Source of the DNA: Rosenbergiella nectarea
GTDB lineage: Bacteria > Pseudomonadota > Gammaproteobacteria > Enterobacterales > Enterobacteriaceae
DNA: 64,000 nt
Direction: 5' to 3'
Assembly: GCF_900111105.1 (NCBI RefSeq)
Contig: NZ_FOGC01000008.1
Location: 62,001-126,000 of the forward strand
In this document: positions 40,521-51,211 of the stretch, one piece after another
Layout: each line of letters begins with the position of its first letter
Numbering within the stretch: position 1 is the stretch's first letter
Position numbers and translations under genes: made by a program
Notes under the pieces: model-generated
Databases searched by the model: none
The model's input: the letters and a program-made list of their open reading frames with translations, nothing else
Told to the model about the DNA's origin: nothing

Positions 40521-41259
40521 CCGTCCGATAACGTTGCCAAGTTTTACTATTCGTCAGATCCCGGTATATGGCTTCCCCTCTATGCAAGCGTTTACCGATT
40601 TCCTGCTGCCGGATGCTCTGCAGGTGCATACTGGACGTCTGATTGCATTGAATGCTGAAAAAATTTTAACGGCAGAACATAATCAACTACTGCATCAAAT
40701 CCTGACTAGCGGGGGGATCAATTATCCCGATGGTATCAGTATCGTCCGTTCCATCCGCAAAAAGTACCCCAGTAGCCAAGTTACCCGTATCGCGGGTGCA
40801 GATTTATGGCAGTCCTTAATGCAACGTGCTGGCGCATTATCCGTCCCCGTTTATTTGGTCGGAAGTCAGCCCGATGTGTTGGCGCAGGCCACCAATAAAC
40901 TTAAGCAACAATGGCAGGTGCCGATTGTAGGCCAACAAGATGGTTATTTTACGGAAGCTGAGGTCGAGTCGCTTATCCAACGGATTAAAGCGAGTCAGGC
41001 TAAAGTGGTTACCGTGGCGATGGGGTCTCCACGACAGGAGCTATTTATTCAGCGTTGTTATGAGGGATACCCTGATGCGCTGTATATGGGAGTAGGGGGT
41101 ACCTATGACGTCTTTATCGGTAAAGTGAAGCGAGCGCCACTGCTTTGGCAGAAATTGGGTCTTGAGTGGCTGTATAGACTGATTAAGCAACCTTCTCGAT
41201 TAAAGCGACAGTTAAAGTTGTTAAAGTATCAAGGTTATCACTGGCGTGGGGAGCTTTAA
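40513..41259 (+). CDS. wecG: UDP-ManNAcA:lipid I ManNAcA transferase WecG
   Basis: GT26 (WecB/TagA/CpsF) glycosyltransferase that adds ManNAcA to lipid I to give ECA lipid II; acts at the cytoplasmic face of the membrane. It has 248 residues (E. coli 246). Diagnostic parts are [56 protein letters not shown] and [18 protein letters not shown]. The start is GTG at 40513 with AAGGA upstream inside wzyE. It is the last ECA gene; the E. coli neighbour yifK is absent and a tRNA cluster follows. Confidence 0.95.
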   Translation: MSNRPITLPSFTIRQIPVYGFPSMQAFTDFLLPDALQVHTGRLIALNAEKILTAEHNQLLHQILTSGGINYPDGISIVRSIRKKYPSSQVTRIAGADLWQSLMQRAGALSVPVYLVGSQPDVLAQATNKLKQQWQVPIVGQQDGYFTEAEVESLIQRIKASQAKVVTVAMGSPRQELFIQRCYEGYPDALYMGVGGTYDVFIGKVKRAPLLWQKLGLEWLYRLIKQPSRLKRQLKLLKYQGYHWRGEL

Positions 41260-41341
41260 GGCCAAAAAGAGGGTAAATTGCCGAAACTTCATACAAAGTG
41301 AACAAAGCGCAATCAAACGATAATTTAATTTAAAAAACCAC

Positions 41342-41370
41342 TAGACAGCTAGGCAACACTACCGTAATAT
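41342..41370 (+). promoter_or_regulatory. Promoter of the tRNA Arg-His-Leu-Pro cluster
   Basis: TAGACA (41342-41347), 17-base spacer and TAATAT (41365-41370), followed by a GC-rich discriminator (CCGCATCCGC) as in stringently controlled stable-RNA promoters. The first tRNA begins 22 bases after the -10. Confidence 0.75.
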
Positions 41371-41391
41371 CCGCATCCGCAACGGCGCTAA

Positions 41392-41468
<77 letters not shown>

Positions 41469-41550
41469 GTTTTTTAGGTGTCGAGCTGCGGTGGTGTTTT
41501 ACCGCGTTAGGCTGATGTGTTAATATCAGTGGTAGTAAGAAGTTAGGGGT

Positions 41551-41627
41551 GGTGGCTATAGCTCAGTTGGTAGAGCCCTGGATTGTGATTCCAGTTGTCG
41601 TGGGTTCGAGTCCCATTAGCCACCCCA
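41551..41627 (+). tRNA. hisR: tRNA-His (anticodon GUG)
   Basis: 77-base tRNA including the encoded extra G at position -1 and CCA. Acceptor GTGGCTA pairs with TAGCCAC, anticodon loop TTGTGAT (GTG). Confidence 0.97.
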
Positions 41628-41642
41628 ATTTTTATCTGATGA

Positions 41643-41729
41643 GCGACGGTGGCGGAATTGGTAGACGCGCTAGCTTCAGGTGTTAGTGTCCTAACGGACG
41701 TGGGGGTTCAAGTCCCCCCCCTCGCACCA
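41643..41729 (+). tRNA. leuT: tRNA-Leu (anticodon CAG)
   Basis: 87-base class II tRNA with a long variable arm (TGTCCTAACGGACG) and encoded CCA; anticodon loop CTTCAGG (CAG). Confidence 0.97.
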
Positions 41730-41760
41730 GATAAAAACAAAAAGTAGTAACGCAGTATTT

Positions 41761-41837
41761 CGGCGAGTAGCGCAGCTTGGTAGCGCAACTGGTTTGGGAC
41801 CAGTGGGTCGGAGGTTCGAATCCTCTCTCGCCGACCA
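41761..41837 (+). tRNA. proM: tRNA-Pro (anticodon UGG)
   Basis: 77-base tRNA with encoded CCA and anticodon TGG, in the place and with the anticodon of E. coli proM. It is identical over all 77 bases to the tRNA-Pro at 13219-13295, and the next 14 or so downstream bases also match except for one extra A. Confidence 0.97.
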
Positions 41838-41849
41838 AATTTAAAGAAA

Positions 41850-41876
41850 CCCCGCTAACGCGGGGTTTTTTGTTTT
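41850..41876 (+). terminator. Terminator after the tRNA cluster
   Basis: ACCCCGC and GCGGGGT (within 41850-41866) form a stem, followed by TTTTTTGTTTTT. It ends the tRNA transcript; in the other direction it may also serve the convergent PhzF-like gene, whose stop is at 41885. Confidence 0.88.
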
Positions 41877-41884
41877 TGTGGGTT

Positions 41885-42709
41885 TCAATCTGTCGGCAGT
41901 GTGATGTCGCCACTGATTACCCTAGTTGAGTGCCCACCCACATAGATTTTCCCGTCTCTTTTTTTAATCGTTATTTCTCCTTCTGCGCCGACACATGCAC
42001 CTTGTTGAGCGTGATACTGTTCAGGCAGCTCTCCGGTTTCAATCAACCATTGCGCTAATACGGCTTGTAAGCTTCCCGTCACGGGGTCTTCAGTGGCTTC
42101 AACCCCAACTAAGGCACGCACCACCAAACCCTCTCCCTCCGGGTTCAGGCTGCATAGCCCTAATTTGAGATCGCCCATCGCTGAATAATCTGGCGTGATG
42201 CTGAGGAGTGTTTCCACCGAATCCACCTTAACGCAGTGCCATACCGGACCATTGCTCAATACCTTGGTGGCGGTGATGGCTTCGGGAAGCAGTCCAGTGG
42301 AGGCGATAAGCTGTTGTTGTTCTACCGTGGAGAAAGGGCGTTGCACCACTAAGGGGGGAGCTTCGAAAAATAATTGGTTGCCCTCTTGGCGGATCTCAAC
42401 AATACCCATCGCGGATTGCTGATGGACCACGGCCTGTTTACGCCCATTCAACCAACTGTGGCAGGCCCCTAATGTTGGATGTCCAGCAAAAGGAAGTTCT
42501 TCGGCGGGCGTGAAAATGCGCACCTTATAGTCCGCATCGCCCTCTGTCGCAGGGGTGATAAAGACGGTTTCACTGAGCTGGGTCCAACGTGCTAACGCCT
42601 GCATAGTCTCTGTGGAATAGTCTTCCTCTTGGCAATGTACGACCGCCAAAGGATTACCTTTCAAGGAATGTGTTGCAAAGACATTGATTTGTTCAAAACG
42701 CGATTTCAT
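41885..42709 (-). CDS. PhzF-family isomerase/epimerase-like protein
   Basis: Protein of 274 residues with the diaminopimelate-epimerase-like double fold of the PhzF family. Landmarks are INVFATHSLKGNPLAVVHC at the N-terminus, TQLSETVFI with the glutamate used as general acid/base by PhzF, PFAGHPTLGACHSWL and, near the C-terminus, TEDPVTGSLQAVLAQWL. Most family members (for example E. coli YddE) have no known substrate, so I name none. It sits between the tRNA cluster and hemY where E. coli has aslA and aslB, so it may be a later arrival. Convergent with the tRNAs. Confidence 0.87.
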   Translation of the reverse strand: MKSRFEQINVFATHSLKGNPLAVVHCQEEDYSTETMQALARWTQLSETVFITPATEGDADYKVRIFTPAEELPFAGHPTLGACHSWLNGRKQAVVHQQSAMGIVEIRQEGNQLFFEAPPLVVQRPFSTVEQQQLIASTGLLPEAITATKVLSNGPVWHCVKVDSVETLLSITPDYSAMGDLKLGLCSLNPEGEGLVVRALVGVEATEDPVTGSLQAVLAQWLIETGELPEQYHAQQGACVGAEGEITIKKRDGKIYVGGHSTRVISGDITLPTD

Positions 42710-42819
42710 AACGGTAACGCCTAAAGGTAGGGGAAACCTGATGACATCATGGTTTGGTGATCATAGCAATAAGCGTTGGGAGAGGGCGACTGCGAACAGC
42801 CGCCGAAGAGAAGGGTAAG

Positions 42820-44016
42820 TTACTGGTCGGGATATTTTTTTAGCGTTAAATGGAGTCCTTCACGACGCATTTTTGCGGCTTCTTCTGGACGGCGCATTTT
42901 GTCGTAGACATCCCCTAACCAAGCGTAATCAAAACTATCGGGGCGTTGTGCTAAGGCCGCTTTAAATGCCTCTTCAGCCTGCTGCCATTCGCCTCGACGC
43001 ATCAACAATTGCCCCAGAGTACTTTCAAGTAATGGCGTCGACCCATGCTGTTTGATCAGTTGACGGACTAATTTCTCGGAGTCTTCGCTGTTCGCCGTTT
43101 TGATCTTTGGAATTGCGAGCACTAACCTTTCGTTATAGTGTCGTTTAAGCCCATCCATCGCGATAACCTGTGCCATCTCATGATCGTCACACTCAATTAA
43201 GTGTGTCACCATTGCGGCCTGTAAACGCGAGTCTTGGCGTGTTTTACGTGTCTGATGGCCCCACCATTGTTTCAAGCCCTCGCTACCGCCAGATGCCATA
43301 GCTTGCTCTATAAGGCCTAACCAAGCTTTCTGCGTTAGCGTCTCTGCTTCCTCTTTAGTCACCAATTGGTCTTTCTCAAGCGAAGGCAATATATCCAGTA
43401 AGGCTGACCATGCACCAGTACGTAAATACGCTGTTTGTGCCAAGCGCAGTACTTCAGGGTGGCGGGGCGCAACATCCAGTAAACGATCAATGGTGTGGCG
43501 GGCAGCATGATTCTCTTCACGTGCTAAGAGGATCCTTGCGCGCGTGATTTCTACAGGTATTTGATTATCCGTACTGAGCTCTGATGCCCGCTCAAGGTGT
43601 TGATTCGCGCGGATCTCATCGCCCCGTTGTTGGGCCGCTTCTGCGGCGAGCAAATAGTTGGCGACAGGCGTATCAGAATGGTCAGCATTCTTTGTCATCA
43701 GTTTTTCAACTTGCTGGTAATCGCCCTCTGCTAATTTAATCAATGCCGTATTGGTATGTTTCTGCGCCAGGCGGTGTTTTCTGCCAGTAAACCAGCGGCG
43801 GGCACGGGAGCCGGTTCTAAAGAGGCGGCGTATCACCCACTCAATCAGCAGAATAACGATCAGCGCCACTAAAAGGATTATCACTAATCCTGTCACGGAG
43901 GTTTCGATATTCCATTCTGAGGTTTGGATCAGTACGTAGCCTTGCTTGCCAGCGAAAACGGGGCCTAATACGATGCCGGCAATCAGCAAAATAAAGAGTG
44001 CTAAGACTTTAATCAC
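42820..44016 (-). CDS. hemY: HemY, inner-membrane TPR protein of the hem operon
   Basis: Protein of 398 residues, the same length as E. coli HemY. Two N-terminal membrane helices (about residues 2-22 and 41-62) are followed by a cytoplasmic domain rich in tetratricopeptide-like helix pairs (AAEAAQQRGDEIRANQHLER, AEEAFKAALAQRPDSFDYAW). It has been proposed to take part in haem or protoporphyrin metabolism, but its role is not settled; it is unrelated to the Gram-positive HemY oxidase. It is the last gene of hemCDXY, 1 base after hemX. Confidence 0.95.
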   Translation of the reverse strand: MIKVLALFILLIAGIVLGPVFAGKQGYVLIQTSEWNIETSVTGLVIILLVALIVILLIEWVIRRLFRTGSRARRWFTGRKHRLAQKHTNTALIKLAEGDYQQVEKLMTKNADHSDTPVANYLLAAEAAQQRGDEIRANQHLERASELSTDNQIPVEITRARILLAREENHAARHTIDRLLDVAPRHPEVLRLAQTAYLRTGAWSALLDILPSLEKDQLVTKEEAETLTQKAWLGLIEQAMASGGSEGLKQWWGHQTRKTRQDSRLQAAMVTHLIECDDHEMAQVIAMDGLKRHYNERLVLAIPKIKTANSEDSEKLVRQLIKQHGSTPLLESTLGQLLMRRGEWQQAEEAFKAALAQRPDSFDYAWLGDVYDKMRRPEEAAKMRREGLHLTLKKYPDQ

Positions 44017-44017
44017 C

Positions 44018-45172
44018 TTAACCTCCTTGTTGCGGCGTAGTGGCCGGCGCTTGAGCAGGCTGTGGTTCGTTATTGCTTGGGCTACTCATTAAGCCTCTGA
44101 CGCGATTCTGCATCAATCTATCGATCAACCCTTGGCTGGAGAGCGTCTCGGGAAGATCCATAGCGATAGGGGTTTGTGACAGTTGATCTATCTGCGCTAA
44201 GAAAGCTTTAGTTGTCGGATCATCTGTGTTGTACCAGGCCCGTACCCAAGTCGACACCGCTTCAAGAGATTGTTTATAGATATCTTCTTGATGGCGAGGA
44301 ATAGCTTGTGAGGCGATAAGCAGACGCGAGCGAATGTTTTCGCGCAAGTAGATATCTTGGTTAGGCGCCAATAAAGGTTGCGCACTATTATCCCGACGAC
44401 GAACAGTAATAAAGTTATCCATAAAGTCGTGCCAGCTAGCGATTAAGTTATGTCGCCATTCGGCTAACGATCCCGAAATATCATGGCTGTCTTTATCCAT
44501 TGGCGCATCGTTGTCACTATCATCGGCTAAACGCAGGTTATCAACGTTATTCGCCAATTGGCTAACTTGCAGAATGATACCGTCATAATCGACTTGATTG
44601 ATATTGGCCAACGTGGAGATATCTTGGTTCAGCGCACGGCGCACATTGATAATACTCGGGTCATCCATTTGCCCGAGGCTGCGGTCAGCACTTTTAAGTA
44701 AGGCCAGCGCCGTGGTGACGTCTTGATCGCTCCACAATTTTCTTCCCGCAAGCTTCACCAGGTAATCGGCTTGGGACACTAACCAGACACTGGCATCATT
44801 GCCGGTCAGTGAATTCACTTTATCGCGAAGGCCTTGTAAATCCTTTTCATTCTCTTGCAGCTGGGACCGAGATGCTTTTAGCGCTTGTTCAGTATTGGAA
44901 AGCTGTTGGGCCAGCTGCTGCTGACCATTACCATTTTGTTGCTGAGCCTGCGCGAGTTGGTCGCGCAACGCTTGAATTGAACTCGATTGCGCGTGATGAG
45001 TGTGCGTGATGTACCAGGCGCTACCTAGGCCTGACGCTAACGCAATAACGATTGCGAGGCTCGCCAGTGCTTTACCATTACCTGCCGTGTTAACAGGCTT
45101 CGGAGAAGGTGTTGCAGTATTATCTTCTTTCACTTCTTCCGGCATGGCGGAGGGGGCTTTGTGTTCCGTCAT
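44018..45172 (-). CDS. hemX: HemX, membrane-anchored protein of the hem operon
   Basis: Protein of 384 residues (E. coli 393). It has a Pro/Lys/Glu-rich cytoplasmic N-terminus, one membrane helix near residues 34-56, then a Gln-rich coiled coil (about 62-115: [20 protein letters not shown]) and a conserved C-terminal domain ([36 protein letters not shown]-like [20 protein letters not shown]). It was once annotated as uroporphyrinogen methyltransferase, but no such motif is present; function is unclear. The C-terminal tail is rich in Pro, Gln and Ala. Third gene of hemCDXY. Confidence 0.94.
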   Translation of the reverse strand: MTEHKAPSAMPEEVKEDNTATPSPKPVNTAGNGKALASLAIVIALASGLGSAWYITHTHHAQSSSIQALRDQLAQAQQQNGNGQQQLAQQLSNTEQALKASRSQLQENEKDLQGLRDKVNSLTGNDASVWLVSQADYLVKLAGRKLWSDQDVTTALALLKSADRSLGQMDDPSIINVRRALNQDISTLANINQVDYDGIILQVSQLANNVDNLRLADDSDNDAPMDKDSHDISGSLAEWRHNLIASWHDFMDNFITVRRRDNSAQPLLAPNQDIYLRENIRSRLLIASQAIPRHQEDIYKQSLEAVSTWVRAWYNTDDPTTKAFLAQIDQLSQTPIAMDLPETLSSQGLIDRLMQNRVRGLMSSPSNNEPQPAQAPATTPQQGG

Positions 45173-45197
45173 AGAGGTTTATCCCATAAGTTTAATT

Positions 45198-45935
45198 TCA
45201 GCGTAATGCGCGCAATAACGCATCGTTATCCGCACCATCGGCAACAATAATATCCCGCCAACCGAAGTCGGTGGCAAGCGTTGCCAAACGTTTACTGACG
45301 ACAACTAGCCGACAGTGGAGTAACCATTCGTTCCGATCTAGGGCGGGAATTAATTCATAGAGTAGGTTTAACATCTCACCACTTGTCACAATTATGGTTG
45401 AGATCCCCTTTTGTCGCCAGCGAAAAGCCTGCTCTGCGCCATGATAATTTATAGCGACCCGTTGATAACATTCGAAATAGTTAACGTCAGCACCACGCGA
45501 TTGCAACGTTTCTCCGAGCAGCTCTCGGCCATTATTACCGCGTAATATCACACAGTTTTTACCCGCGACATTTTCTAATAGTGGCAGATCCACTAACTGC
45601 TCGCTGAGTGAATCCTCTGGAAACTCAACGAGTTGTTGGCAATAGTGGTGTAGCGCCAAGGCACTGTTTTTACCGATGGCGAAATAATGGACATCGGCTG
45701 GCCAAGTCTTATTCGCCGCCTGCAGATAAGGCCCGACATAAGTAAGCGCTCGCGCCGATACCGCAATTATCCGATCCCCGCGGTTGAGCGTAGCGAGGTG
45801 TGAACAGAATTTTGATAATTGTCGGCCTGGGAGAAAGTCGATGAGGGGGAGATGCCAAGCTTGACGTCCGGTCAAGCGCAGCCGTTCAACGAGCTGTTGT
45901 CCTTCAGGAAAAGGCCGAGTGACCAGAATACTCAT
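45198..45935 (-). CDS. hemD: Uroporphyrinogen-III synthase
   Basis: Cyclises hydroxymethylbilane to uroporphyrinogen III with inversion of ring D, feeding haem, sirohaem and cobalamin synthesis; cytoplasmic. It has 245 residues (E. coli 246). HemD is a weakly conserved family, but MSILVTRPFPEGQQLVERL, IIAVSARAL, FPEDSLSEQLVDLPLL, CVILRGNNGRELLGETLQSRG-type residues, ECYQRV and VTSGEMLNLL fit well. It starts 4 bases after hemC, with hemX 25 bases further on. Confidence 0.94.
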   Translation of the reverse strand: MSILVTRPFPEGQQLVERLRLTGRQAWHLPLIDFLPGRQLSKFCSHLATLNRGDRIIAVSARALTYVGPYLQAANKTWPADVHYFAIGKNSALALHHYCQQLVEFPEDSLSEQLVDLPLLENVAGKNCVILRGNNGRELLGETLQSRGADVNYFECYQRVAINYHGAEQAFRWRQKGISTIIVTSGEMLNLLYELIPALDRNEWLLHCRLVVVSKRLATLATDFGWRDIIVADGADNDALLRALR

Positions 45936-45939
45936 CGTA

Positions 45940-46872
45940 TTACTGCCCTTGGTAGACTTTACGGAGGATATCGCCGGCCCCGCGGGCTAATAGCTCATCG
46001 GCTAGCGAGGTCCCTAACGCTTCAGCCTCTTCAGTCGTACCATGACGTTCACCGGCGATGATGACGTCGCCTTCTGGTGTCCCCACCAGCCCTCTGAGCC
46101 ATAACTTACCGTCGTTAAGCAGTGCAAAGCTGGCAATGGGAACTTGGCATCCGCCTTCTAAGCGAGTATTCATTGCACGTTCTGCTTTGACACAGATCGC
46201 CGTTGTCGAGTCGTTTAGCGGTGCTAATAATTGATGCAATGCAGTGTCATCATTTCGGCATTCAATTCCTACCGCACCTTGCCCAACTGCGGGCAGAGAA
46301 ACTTCCGGAGGCAGTGAGTAACGGATCCGGGAGGTTAACCCTAAACGAATAAGTCCTGCTGAGGCGAGAATAATCGCATCGTATTCGCCAGCATCCAGTT
46401 TAGATAAGCGAGTCCCTACGTTACCCCGTAATGAACGAATAACCAGATCGGGGCGCAGTGCGCTTAACTGGCATTGACGTCGCAGGCTTGAAGTGCCGAC
46501 GATGGCGCCTTGTGGTAGCGCATCAATACTGTCGTAATCATTAGAGACAAAGGCATCTAACGGATTTTCACGTGGACAGATGGCCGCGAGCCCCAATCCC
46601 TCAGGAAATGCGACCGGAACATCTTTCATCGAGTGGACAGCAAGATCGGCACGACCTTCCAGCATCGCTGATTCGAGCTCCTTAACAAACAATCCTTTTC
46701 CGCCTACTTTAGATAGCGGGCTATCCAGCAATATGTCGCCTTTTGTCACCATGGTGACTAACTCAACACGTAAACCTGGGTGATGAGCGATTAATTGTTG
46801 CTGCACATATTCTGCCTGCCAGAGGGCAAGCGGGCTTTTACGGGTGGCAATTCGGATTGTCTTGTCAGTCAT
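45940..46872 (-). CDS. hemC: Hydroxymethylbilane synthase (porphobilinogen deaminase)
   Basis: Joins four porphobilinogen molecules into hydroxymethylbilane; cytoplasmic. It has 310 residues (E. coli 313). Motifs are [70 protein letters not shown], and the dipyrromethane-cofactor cysteine in [14 protein letters not shown] chose the ATG at 46872 ([14 protein letters not shown]); one four codons earlier lacks a ribosome site. It is divergent from cyaA with a 271-base gap, as in E. coli. Confidence 0.97.
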   Translation of the reverse strand: MTDKTIRIATRKSPLALWQAEYVQQQLIAHHPGLRVELVTMVTKGDILLDSPLSKVGGKGLFVKELESAMLEGRADLAVHSMKDVPVAFPEGLGLAAICPRENPLDAFVSNDYDSIDALPQGAIVGTSSLRRQCQLSALRPDLVIRSLRGNVGTRLSKLDAGEYDAIILASAGLIRLGLTSRIRYSLPPEVSLPAVGQGAVGIECRNDDTALHQLLAPLNDSTTAICVKAERAMNTRLEGGCQVPIASFALLNDGKLWLRGLVGTPEGDVIIAGERHGTTEEAEALGTSLADELLARGAGDILRKVYQGQ

Positions 46873-46984
46873 ACTCGTAACCATGGTTTTACATTTATCT
46901 ATTATCCTAACATTTAAACCTAGGATGTGGCACTTTCCACCAATGAAAACCCATGCCGTTTATTTTTTAACCATAATACATAGA

Positions 46985-47015
46985 TTGTTCAATGCTGGCT
47001 AAGCAGACATGCTAG
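46985..47015 (+). promoter_or_regulatory. Candidate cyaA promoter
   Basis: TTGTTC at 46985-46990 and TGCTAG at 47010-47015 (19-base spacer), or CATGCT at 47008-47013 (17-base spacer), within the hemC-cyaA gap. The -10 is poor. I did not find a convincing CRP site here, although E. coli cyaA has one. Confidence 0.35.
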
Positions 47016-47143
47016 GGTGAAGACACTAACACGCTTTACCGGATGGGGTGGCAGTGTTAGATTGACCGACCGCGGTAGAGAATGCAGCACAAACCGCGCG
47101 GAACCTTTTATCAACTTCTTGCCATGAGTTCGGGTGTGATGCC

Positions 47144-49702
47144 TTGTATCTTTATATAGAGACACTGAAACAACGATTGGATGCGATTAATCAGTTACGC
47201 ACTGATCGTGCCACCGTGGCGATGGGCGCGGCGTTTCGTCACATCTATAGTTTGCTTCCTGTGCTATTGCATTATCATCACCCAGATATGCCGGGTTACC
47301 TTTCCCATAGTACTCCGCATGGTATAAGTTTCTTCACCCCGGACGAGAGCCAATTATCGCTGCTCGAGACACTTTTTCCAGACAATGCCTACACACTGCT
47401 ACCCCCGCCTGATAATGCCCCCATCCTGGGACTTTATTCGATGGGCAGTACCTCTTCTATCGGTCAGAGCAGCGACTCTGATCTGGATATTTGGGTGTGT
47501 CACCAATCTTGGTTAGATGGTGCGGAGCGCCAGGCCCTGCAAAATAAATGTCATCAGCTCCAGCTGTGGTGCAAAAAGCAGGGGGTCGAGATCAGCTTCT
47601 TTCTGATTGATGAAAACCGTTTTCGGATGAACGAGAGCGGGGCGCTAGGCAAAGAGGATTGTGGCAGCACCCAACATATTCTGTTGCTGGATGAGTTTTA
47701 CCGAAGTGCAGTCCGCTTGGCGGGTAAACGTATTCTGTGGAATATGGTCCCCAGTGAGCATGAAGCGCATTACGACGAGTATGTGATGGAGCTTTATGCC
47801 AAAGGTGCGCTCGTGCCGAACGAGTGGATCGACCTCGGCGGTTTAGGAGCGCTGTCTGCGGAAGAGTATTTCGGCGCAAGCCTGTGGCAACTGTATAAAA
47901 GCATTGACTCCCCCTATAAGGCCGTGCTGAAAACCGTATTATTGGAAGCTTATAGCTGGGAGTATCCGAATACGCGCCTGTTAGCGACAGAAATTAAGCA
48001 GTGTTTACACGATGGGGAGATCATTCATTTTGGTCTCGATCCTTATTGTATGATGCTTGAACGCGTGACCGCCTATTTAGAAGCCATCAATGATACCGCT
48101 CGGCTGGATTTAGTTCGCCGCTGTTTTTACTTGAAAGTTTCTGAAAAATTGACGTCAGAGAGCGATGGCGAGCTGACGCCTTGGCGACGAGAAATTCTGG
48201 CACAATTGGTGATGCGCTGGGGATGGGGGAGCGACCTCCTCACCCAACTTGATGGGCGTGCACAGTGGAAAATAGAACAGGTTCGTGTCGCCCATAACGA
48301 GTTGCTCGATGCGATGATGCAAAGTTATCGAAATCTGATCCGTTTTGCTCGCCGTAATAATCTTAGTGTGAGTGCTAGCCCACAAGACATTGGCGTTCTT
48401 ACGCGTAAGCTTTATGCAGCATTTGAGGCATTACCCGGCAAAGTAGCGCTACTTAACCCGCAAATCTCTCCCGATCTCTCAGAAGACCATCTCACTTTTA
48501 TTTATGTGGCCGAAGGGCGTGCGAACCGCCGTGGATGGTATCTGTATAATCAGGCCCCGGAGATGAATGCGATCATTAGCCACCAACCCCTCGAATATAA
48601 CCGTTATTTAAATAAACTCGTGGCGTGGGCATGGTTTAATGGCTTGTTTACTGAAAAGACCCATCTCCATATCAAAGGAACCAGTCTGTGTGATCTGCCT
48701 CGCCTGCAAGAGCTCGTTCACGATATTGCTACACATTTCCCGATTCGCTTGCCCGCCCCGACGCCCAAAGCGCTATACAGCCCCTGTGAGATTCGACATT
48801 TGGCGTTGATGGTGAACGTAGAGTCTGACCCGACCCAGGCATTACGTGATCAAGTTGTATTATTTGATTTTCGTAAGATGGATGTTTTTAGCTTCGGTCA
48901 GCAGCAGCAGTGTTTAATTGGCAGCGTGGATCTTCTCTATCGGAACTCGTGGAACGAGGTAAGAACGCTGCATTTCGAAGGTGAATCAGCGATGATTGAA
49001 GCCTTGAAGACCATCTTAGGTAAGATGCATCAAGAAGCACTCCCACCGGAGGCGGTCGAGGTATTTTGTTACAGTCCGCATTTACGTGCACTGATCCGGA
49101 CTCGGGTTTTACAGTTGGTTTCAGAGTGCATCGATTTACGTCTTTCCAGTAATCGCCAAGAAACCGGACGATTTAAAGCCTTGAAACTGGCAAGTGATAC
49201 CTGGGGATTATTCTTTGAGCGGATGGGAGTATCCGTTCAGAAACTCAAAAATGCGGTCGAGTTTTATGGCGCAATTTCCAATAATAAGTTACAAGGCTTG
49301 TCGATTCAGATGGACTCGAAACAGGCGAATCTTCCCACGGTAGTCAAAAATTATGCCAGTGAAGGCATTATCCAGTTCTTCTTCGAAGACCATCCTCCCG
49401 CCGAAAGCTTCAGTATCTATGTACTCGATGAACAGAATCATGCAGAGGTCTATCAGCACTGTGAAGGGAGTAAAGAGGAACTGATGCGTGATGTGTGCCG
49501 ATTTTATTCATCGTCTCACGACCGTCTAACTTTCGGGACATCCTCCATCAATTTTAATTTGCCGCAGTTTTATCAAGTAGTGGAACATCAGGGACGCTCA
49601 ACGATCATCAACTTCCATTCCCCAAGCCAGGATGAAGTCACGGAGAGAGTCTCCCCGCAACTCGGTCAAAACATTCTTCCGCGATCCCCTTATCGTCCTT
49701 AG
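47144..49702 (+). CDS. cyaA: Adenylate cyclase, class I
   Basis: Makes cAMP from ATP, the signal for CRP-dependent catabolite control; cytoplasmic. It has 852 residues (E. coli 848). The catalytic N-terminal half has [20 protein letters not shown] (nucleotidyltransferase Gly-Ser and Asp-x-Asp), then [14 protein letters not shown] and [20 protein letters not shown]; the regulatory C-terminal half follows ([30 protein letters not shown]). The start is TTG giving [18 protein letters not shown], as in E. coli, where the weak codon limits synthesis. It ends 2 bases from the convergent cyaY. Confidence 0.98.
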   Translation: MYLYIETLKQRLDAINQLRTDRATVAMGAAFRHIYSLLPVLLHYHHPDMPGYLSHSTPHGISFFTPDESQLSLLETLFPDNAYTLLPPPDNAPILGLYSMGSTSSIGQSSDSDLDIWVCHQSWLDGAERQALQNKCHQLQLWCKKQGVEISFFLIDENRFRMNESGALGKEDCGSTQHILLLDEFYRSAVRLAGKRILWNMVPSEHEAHYDEYVMELYAKGALVPNEWIDLGGLGALSAEEYFGASLWQLYKSIDSPYKAVLKTVLLEAYSWEYPNTRLLATEIKQCLHDGEIIHFGLDPYCMMLERVTAYLEAINDTARLDLVRRCFYLKVSEKLTSESDGELTPWRREILAQLVMRWGWGSDLLTQLDGRAQWKIEQVRVAHNELLDAMMQSYRNLIRFARRNNLSVSASPQDIGVLTRKLYAAFEALPGKVALLNPQISPDLSEDHLTFIYVAEGRANRRGWYLYNQAPEMNAIISHQPLEYNRYLNKLVAWAWFNGLFTEKTHLHIKGTSLCDLPRLQELVHDIATHFPIRLPAPTPKALYSPCEIRHLALMVNVESDPTQALRDQVVLFDFRKMDVFSFGQQQQCLIGSVDLLYRNSWNEVRTLHFEGESAMIEALKTILGKMHQEALPPEAVEVFCYSPHLRALIRTRVLQLVSECIDLRLSSNRQETGRFKALKLASDTWGLFFERMGVSVQKLKNAVEFYGAISNNKLQGLSIQMDSKQANLPTVVKNYASEGIIQFFFEDHPPAESFSIYVLDEQNHAEVYQHCEGSKEELMRDVCRFYSSSHDRLTFGTSSINFNLPQFYQVVEHQGRSTIINFHSPSQDEVTERVSPQLGQNILPRSPYRP

Positions 49703-49704
49703 GA

Positions 49705-50022
49705 TCAAAACGAAACAGGTTCGCCTGCTTGCACCGTACAGGCCTCGGCCAGTAATGCCCAAAACTCATTGCCAGTACGGTCGCATACCCATTTCCCTTC
49801 TTCTAAAGAAAAATGATACCCCCCCGCCTTAGTGGCTAACCAGACTTGATGTAATGGCTCTTGTCGATTGATAATTATTTTGGTGCCATTTTCGAAACTC
49901 AGGGTCATCACATTGCCATGAGTTTCGTAATCAATATCCGCATCGCCATCGTGTTCGTCTAAGCGTTCTTCGATAGTTAATAATAGTTGGTCTGCTTGTT
50001 GATGAAATTCGCTGTCGTTCAT
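49705..50022 (-). CDS. cyaY: Frataxin-like iron donor CyaY
   Basis: Bacterial frataxin, 105 residues (E. coli 106), which binds iron through an acidic first helix and tunes IscS activity in iron-sulfur cluster assembly; cytoplasmic. The N-terminal acidic ridge is [16 protein letters not shown], followed by [35 protein letters not shown] and the C-terminal helix [14 protein letters not shown]. It is convergent with cyaA and divergent from lptM, as in E. coli. GAGCGAG lies ahead of its ATG. Confidence 0.97.
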   Translation of the reverse strand: MNDSEFHQQADQLLLTIEERLDEHDGDADIDYETHGNVMTLSFENGTKIIINRQEPLHQVWLATKAGGYHFSLEEGKWVCDRTGNEFWALLAEACTVQAGEPVSF

Positions 50023-50182
50023 GCTCGCTCCTCTTTTTGACTAGTATAACGATTGCTTAACAATGGGTCATCCGAGATTTAGCGAGCGAAGGGGCTCATC
50101 CGCCAATTCCACTATTTTCTGTTGCTTTTCCCGTTTCAACTGCGATGATACGTAGAATAGAAAGTTAAGTGAGTAAATAACA

Positions 50183-50359
50183 ATGAAGAATGCTGTGGCT
50201 AAATATACTCTGTTTATTGCCGTTATTGCGTTAACAGGCTGTGGATTAAAAGGTCCTCTCTATTTCCCAAAAGATAGCTCGGGTAAGCAACAGGGCCAAA
50301 ATACCGGTTACGACCAAGGTGTTTTCAAAAAATCGAACAAAAAATCCGATAACTTATAG
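50183..50359 (+). CDS. lptM: LPS-assembly lipoprotein LptM (YifL)
   Basis: Very small lipoprotein of 58 residues. It starts MKNAVAKYTLFIAVIALTGC with the lipobox LTGC and lipidated cysteine at residue 20, followed by GLKGPLYFPKD, which is the invariant LptM signature. The C-terminal half (about 30 residues) is hydrophilic and poorly conserved. LptM binds the LptD-LptE outer-membrane translocon and helps native disulfide formation in LptD. It is 27 bases upstream of dapF, as in E. coli (yifL-dapF). It lies in the outer membrane, facing the periplasm. Confidence 0.93.
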   Translation: MKNAVAKYTLFIAVIALTGCGLKGPLYFPKDSSGKQQGQNTGYDQGVFKKSNKKSDNL

Positions 50360-50386
50360 TTAGCCAACATGGCAATGGGGTGAAGC

Positions 50387-51211
50387 ATGCAGTTTTCTAA
50401 AATGCATGGCCTAGGTAACGATTTCATGGTGGTTGATGCCGTTACTCAGAATGTGTTTTTTTCTCCAGAACTGATACGACGCTTAGCCGATCGCCATTTA
50501 GGGATTGGTTTCGATCAATTATTGGTGGTAGAGCCACCCTATGACCCCGATCTCGATTTCCACTACCGCATTTATAATGCTGATGGCAGTGAAGTGGCGC
50601 AGTGTGGAAATGGGGCGCGCTGTTTTGCCCGTTTCGTTCGGCTAAAAGGGCTGACTAACAAAAATAGTATTCGGGTGAGCACACAAGCGGGCCAGATGGT
50701 GCTAACCGTTAACCGCGACGAGTTGGTGCAGGTCAATATGGGGGAACCCAAGTTTGAACCGGCAGAGGTACCGTTTAGAGCCAATAAAGCTGAAAGTCTT
50801 TACCTGCTACGGGTTGAAGAGAGAACGGTGATGTTTGGCGCGGTCTCTATGGGGAATCCCCATTGTGTGATCCAAGTACAAGCCACCGCCACGGCGGAGG
50901 TTGAAGTACTGGGCCCCATTCTAGAAAGCTACGAGCGCTTTCCAGAACGGGTGAATGTCGGGTTTATGGAAGTCGTCAATCGCGAACATATCCGATTACG
51001 TGTCTACGAGCGTGGCGCAGGAGAAACACAAGCCTGCGGTAGCGGCGCGTGTGCGGCAGTCGCGAGTGGTATTCAACAAGGTTTGCTGAGTCAGAATGTT
51101 CGGGTTGATCTCCCGGGTGGTACCCTGCATATTGCCTGGCAGGGACCGGGAACGCCGCTGTTTATGACCGGGCCAGCCACTCACGTTTATGATGGATTTA
51201 TTCACTTATGA
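50387..51211 (+). CDS. dapF: Diaminopimelate epimerase
   Basis: PLP-independent racemase that makes meso-diaminopimelate for peptidoglycan and lysine. It has 274 residues, as in E. coli. The catalytic cysteine pair is in [11 protein letters not shown] (near residue 73) and CGSGACAA (near 217). The start [20 protein letters not shown] is standard and follows GGGTGAAGC. It overlaps yigA by 4 bases, beginning the dapF-yigA-xerC-yigB operon. Confidence 0.98.
   Translation: MQFSKMHGLGNDFMVVDAVTQNVFFSPELIRRLADRHLGIGFDQLLVVEPPYDPDLDFHYRIYNADGSEVAQCGNGARCFARFVRLKGLTNKNSIRVSTQAGQMVLTVNRDELVQVNMGEPKFEPAEVPFRANKAESLYLLRVEERTVMFGAVSMGNPHCVIQVQATATAEVEVLGPILESYERFPERVNVGFMEVVNREHIRLRVYERGAGETQACGSGACAAVASGIQQGLLSQNVRVDLPGGTLHIAWQGPGTPLFMTGPATHVYDGFIHL

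Noticed and set aside
41683-41913. 76-codon minus-strand frame across the tRNA-Leu and tRNA-Pro genes
   Set aside because: It is the reverse complement of tRNA genes, a familiar false call.
46873-47143. CRP site in front of cyaA
   Set aside because: TGTGA occurs near 47135 but without a matching TCACA-type half at the right spacing.
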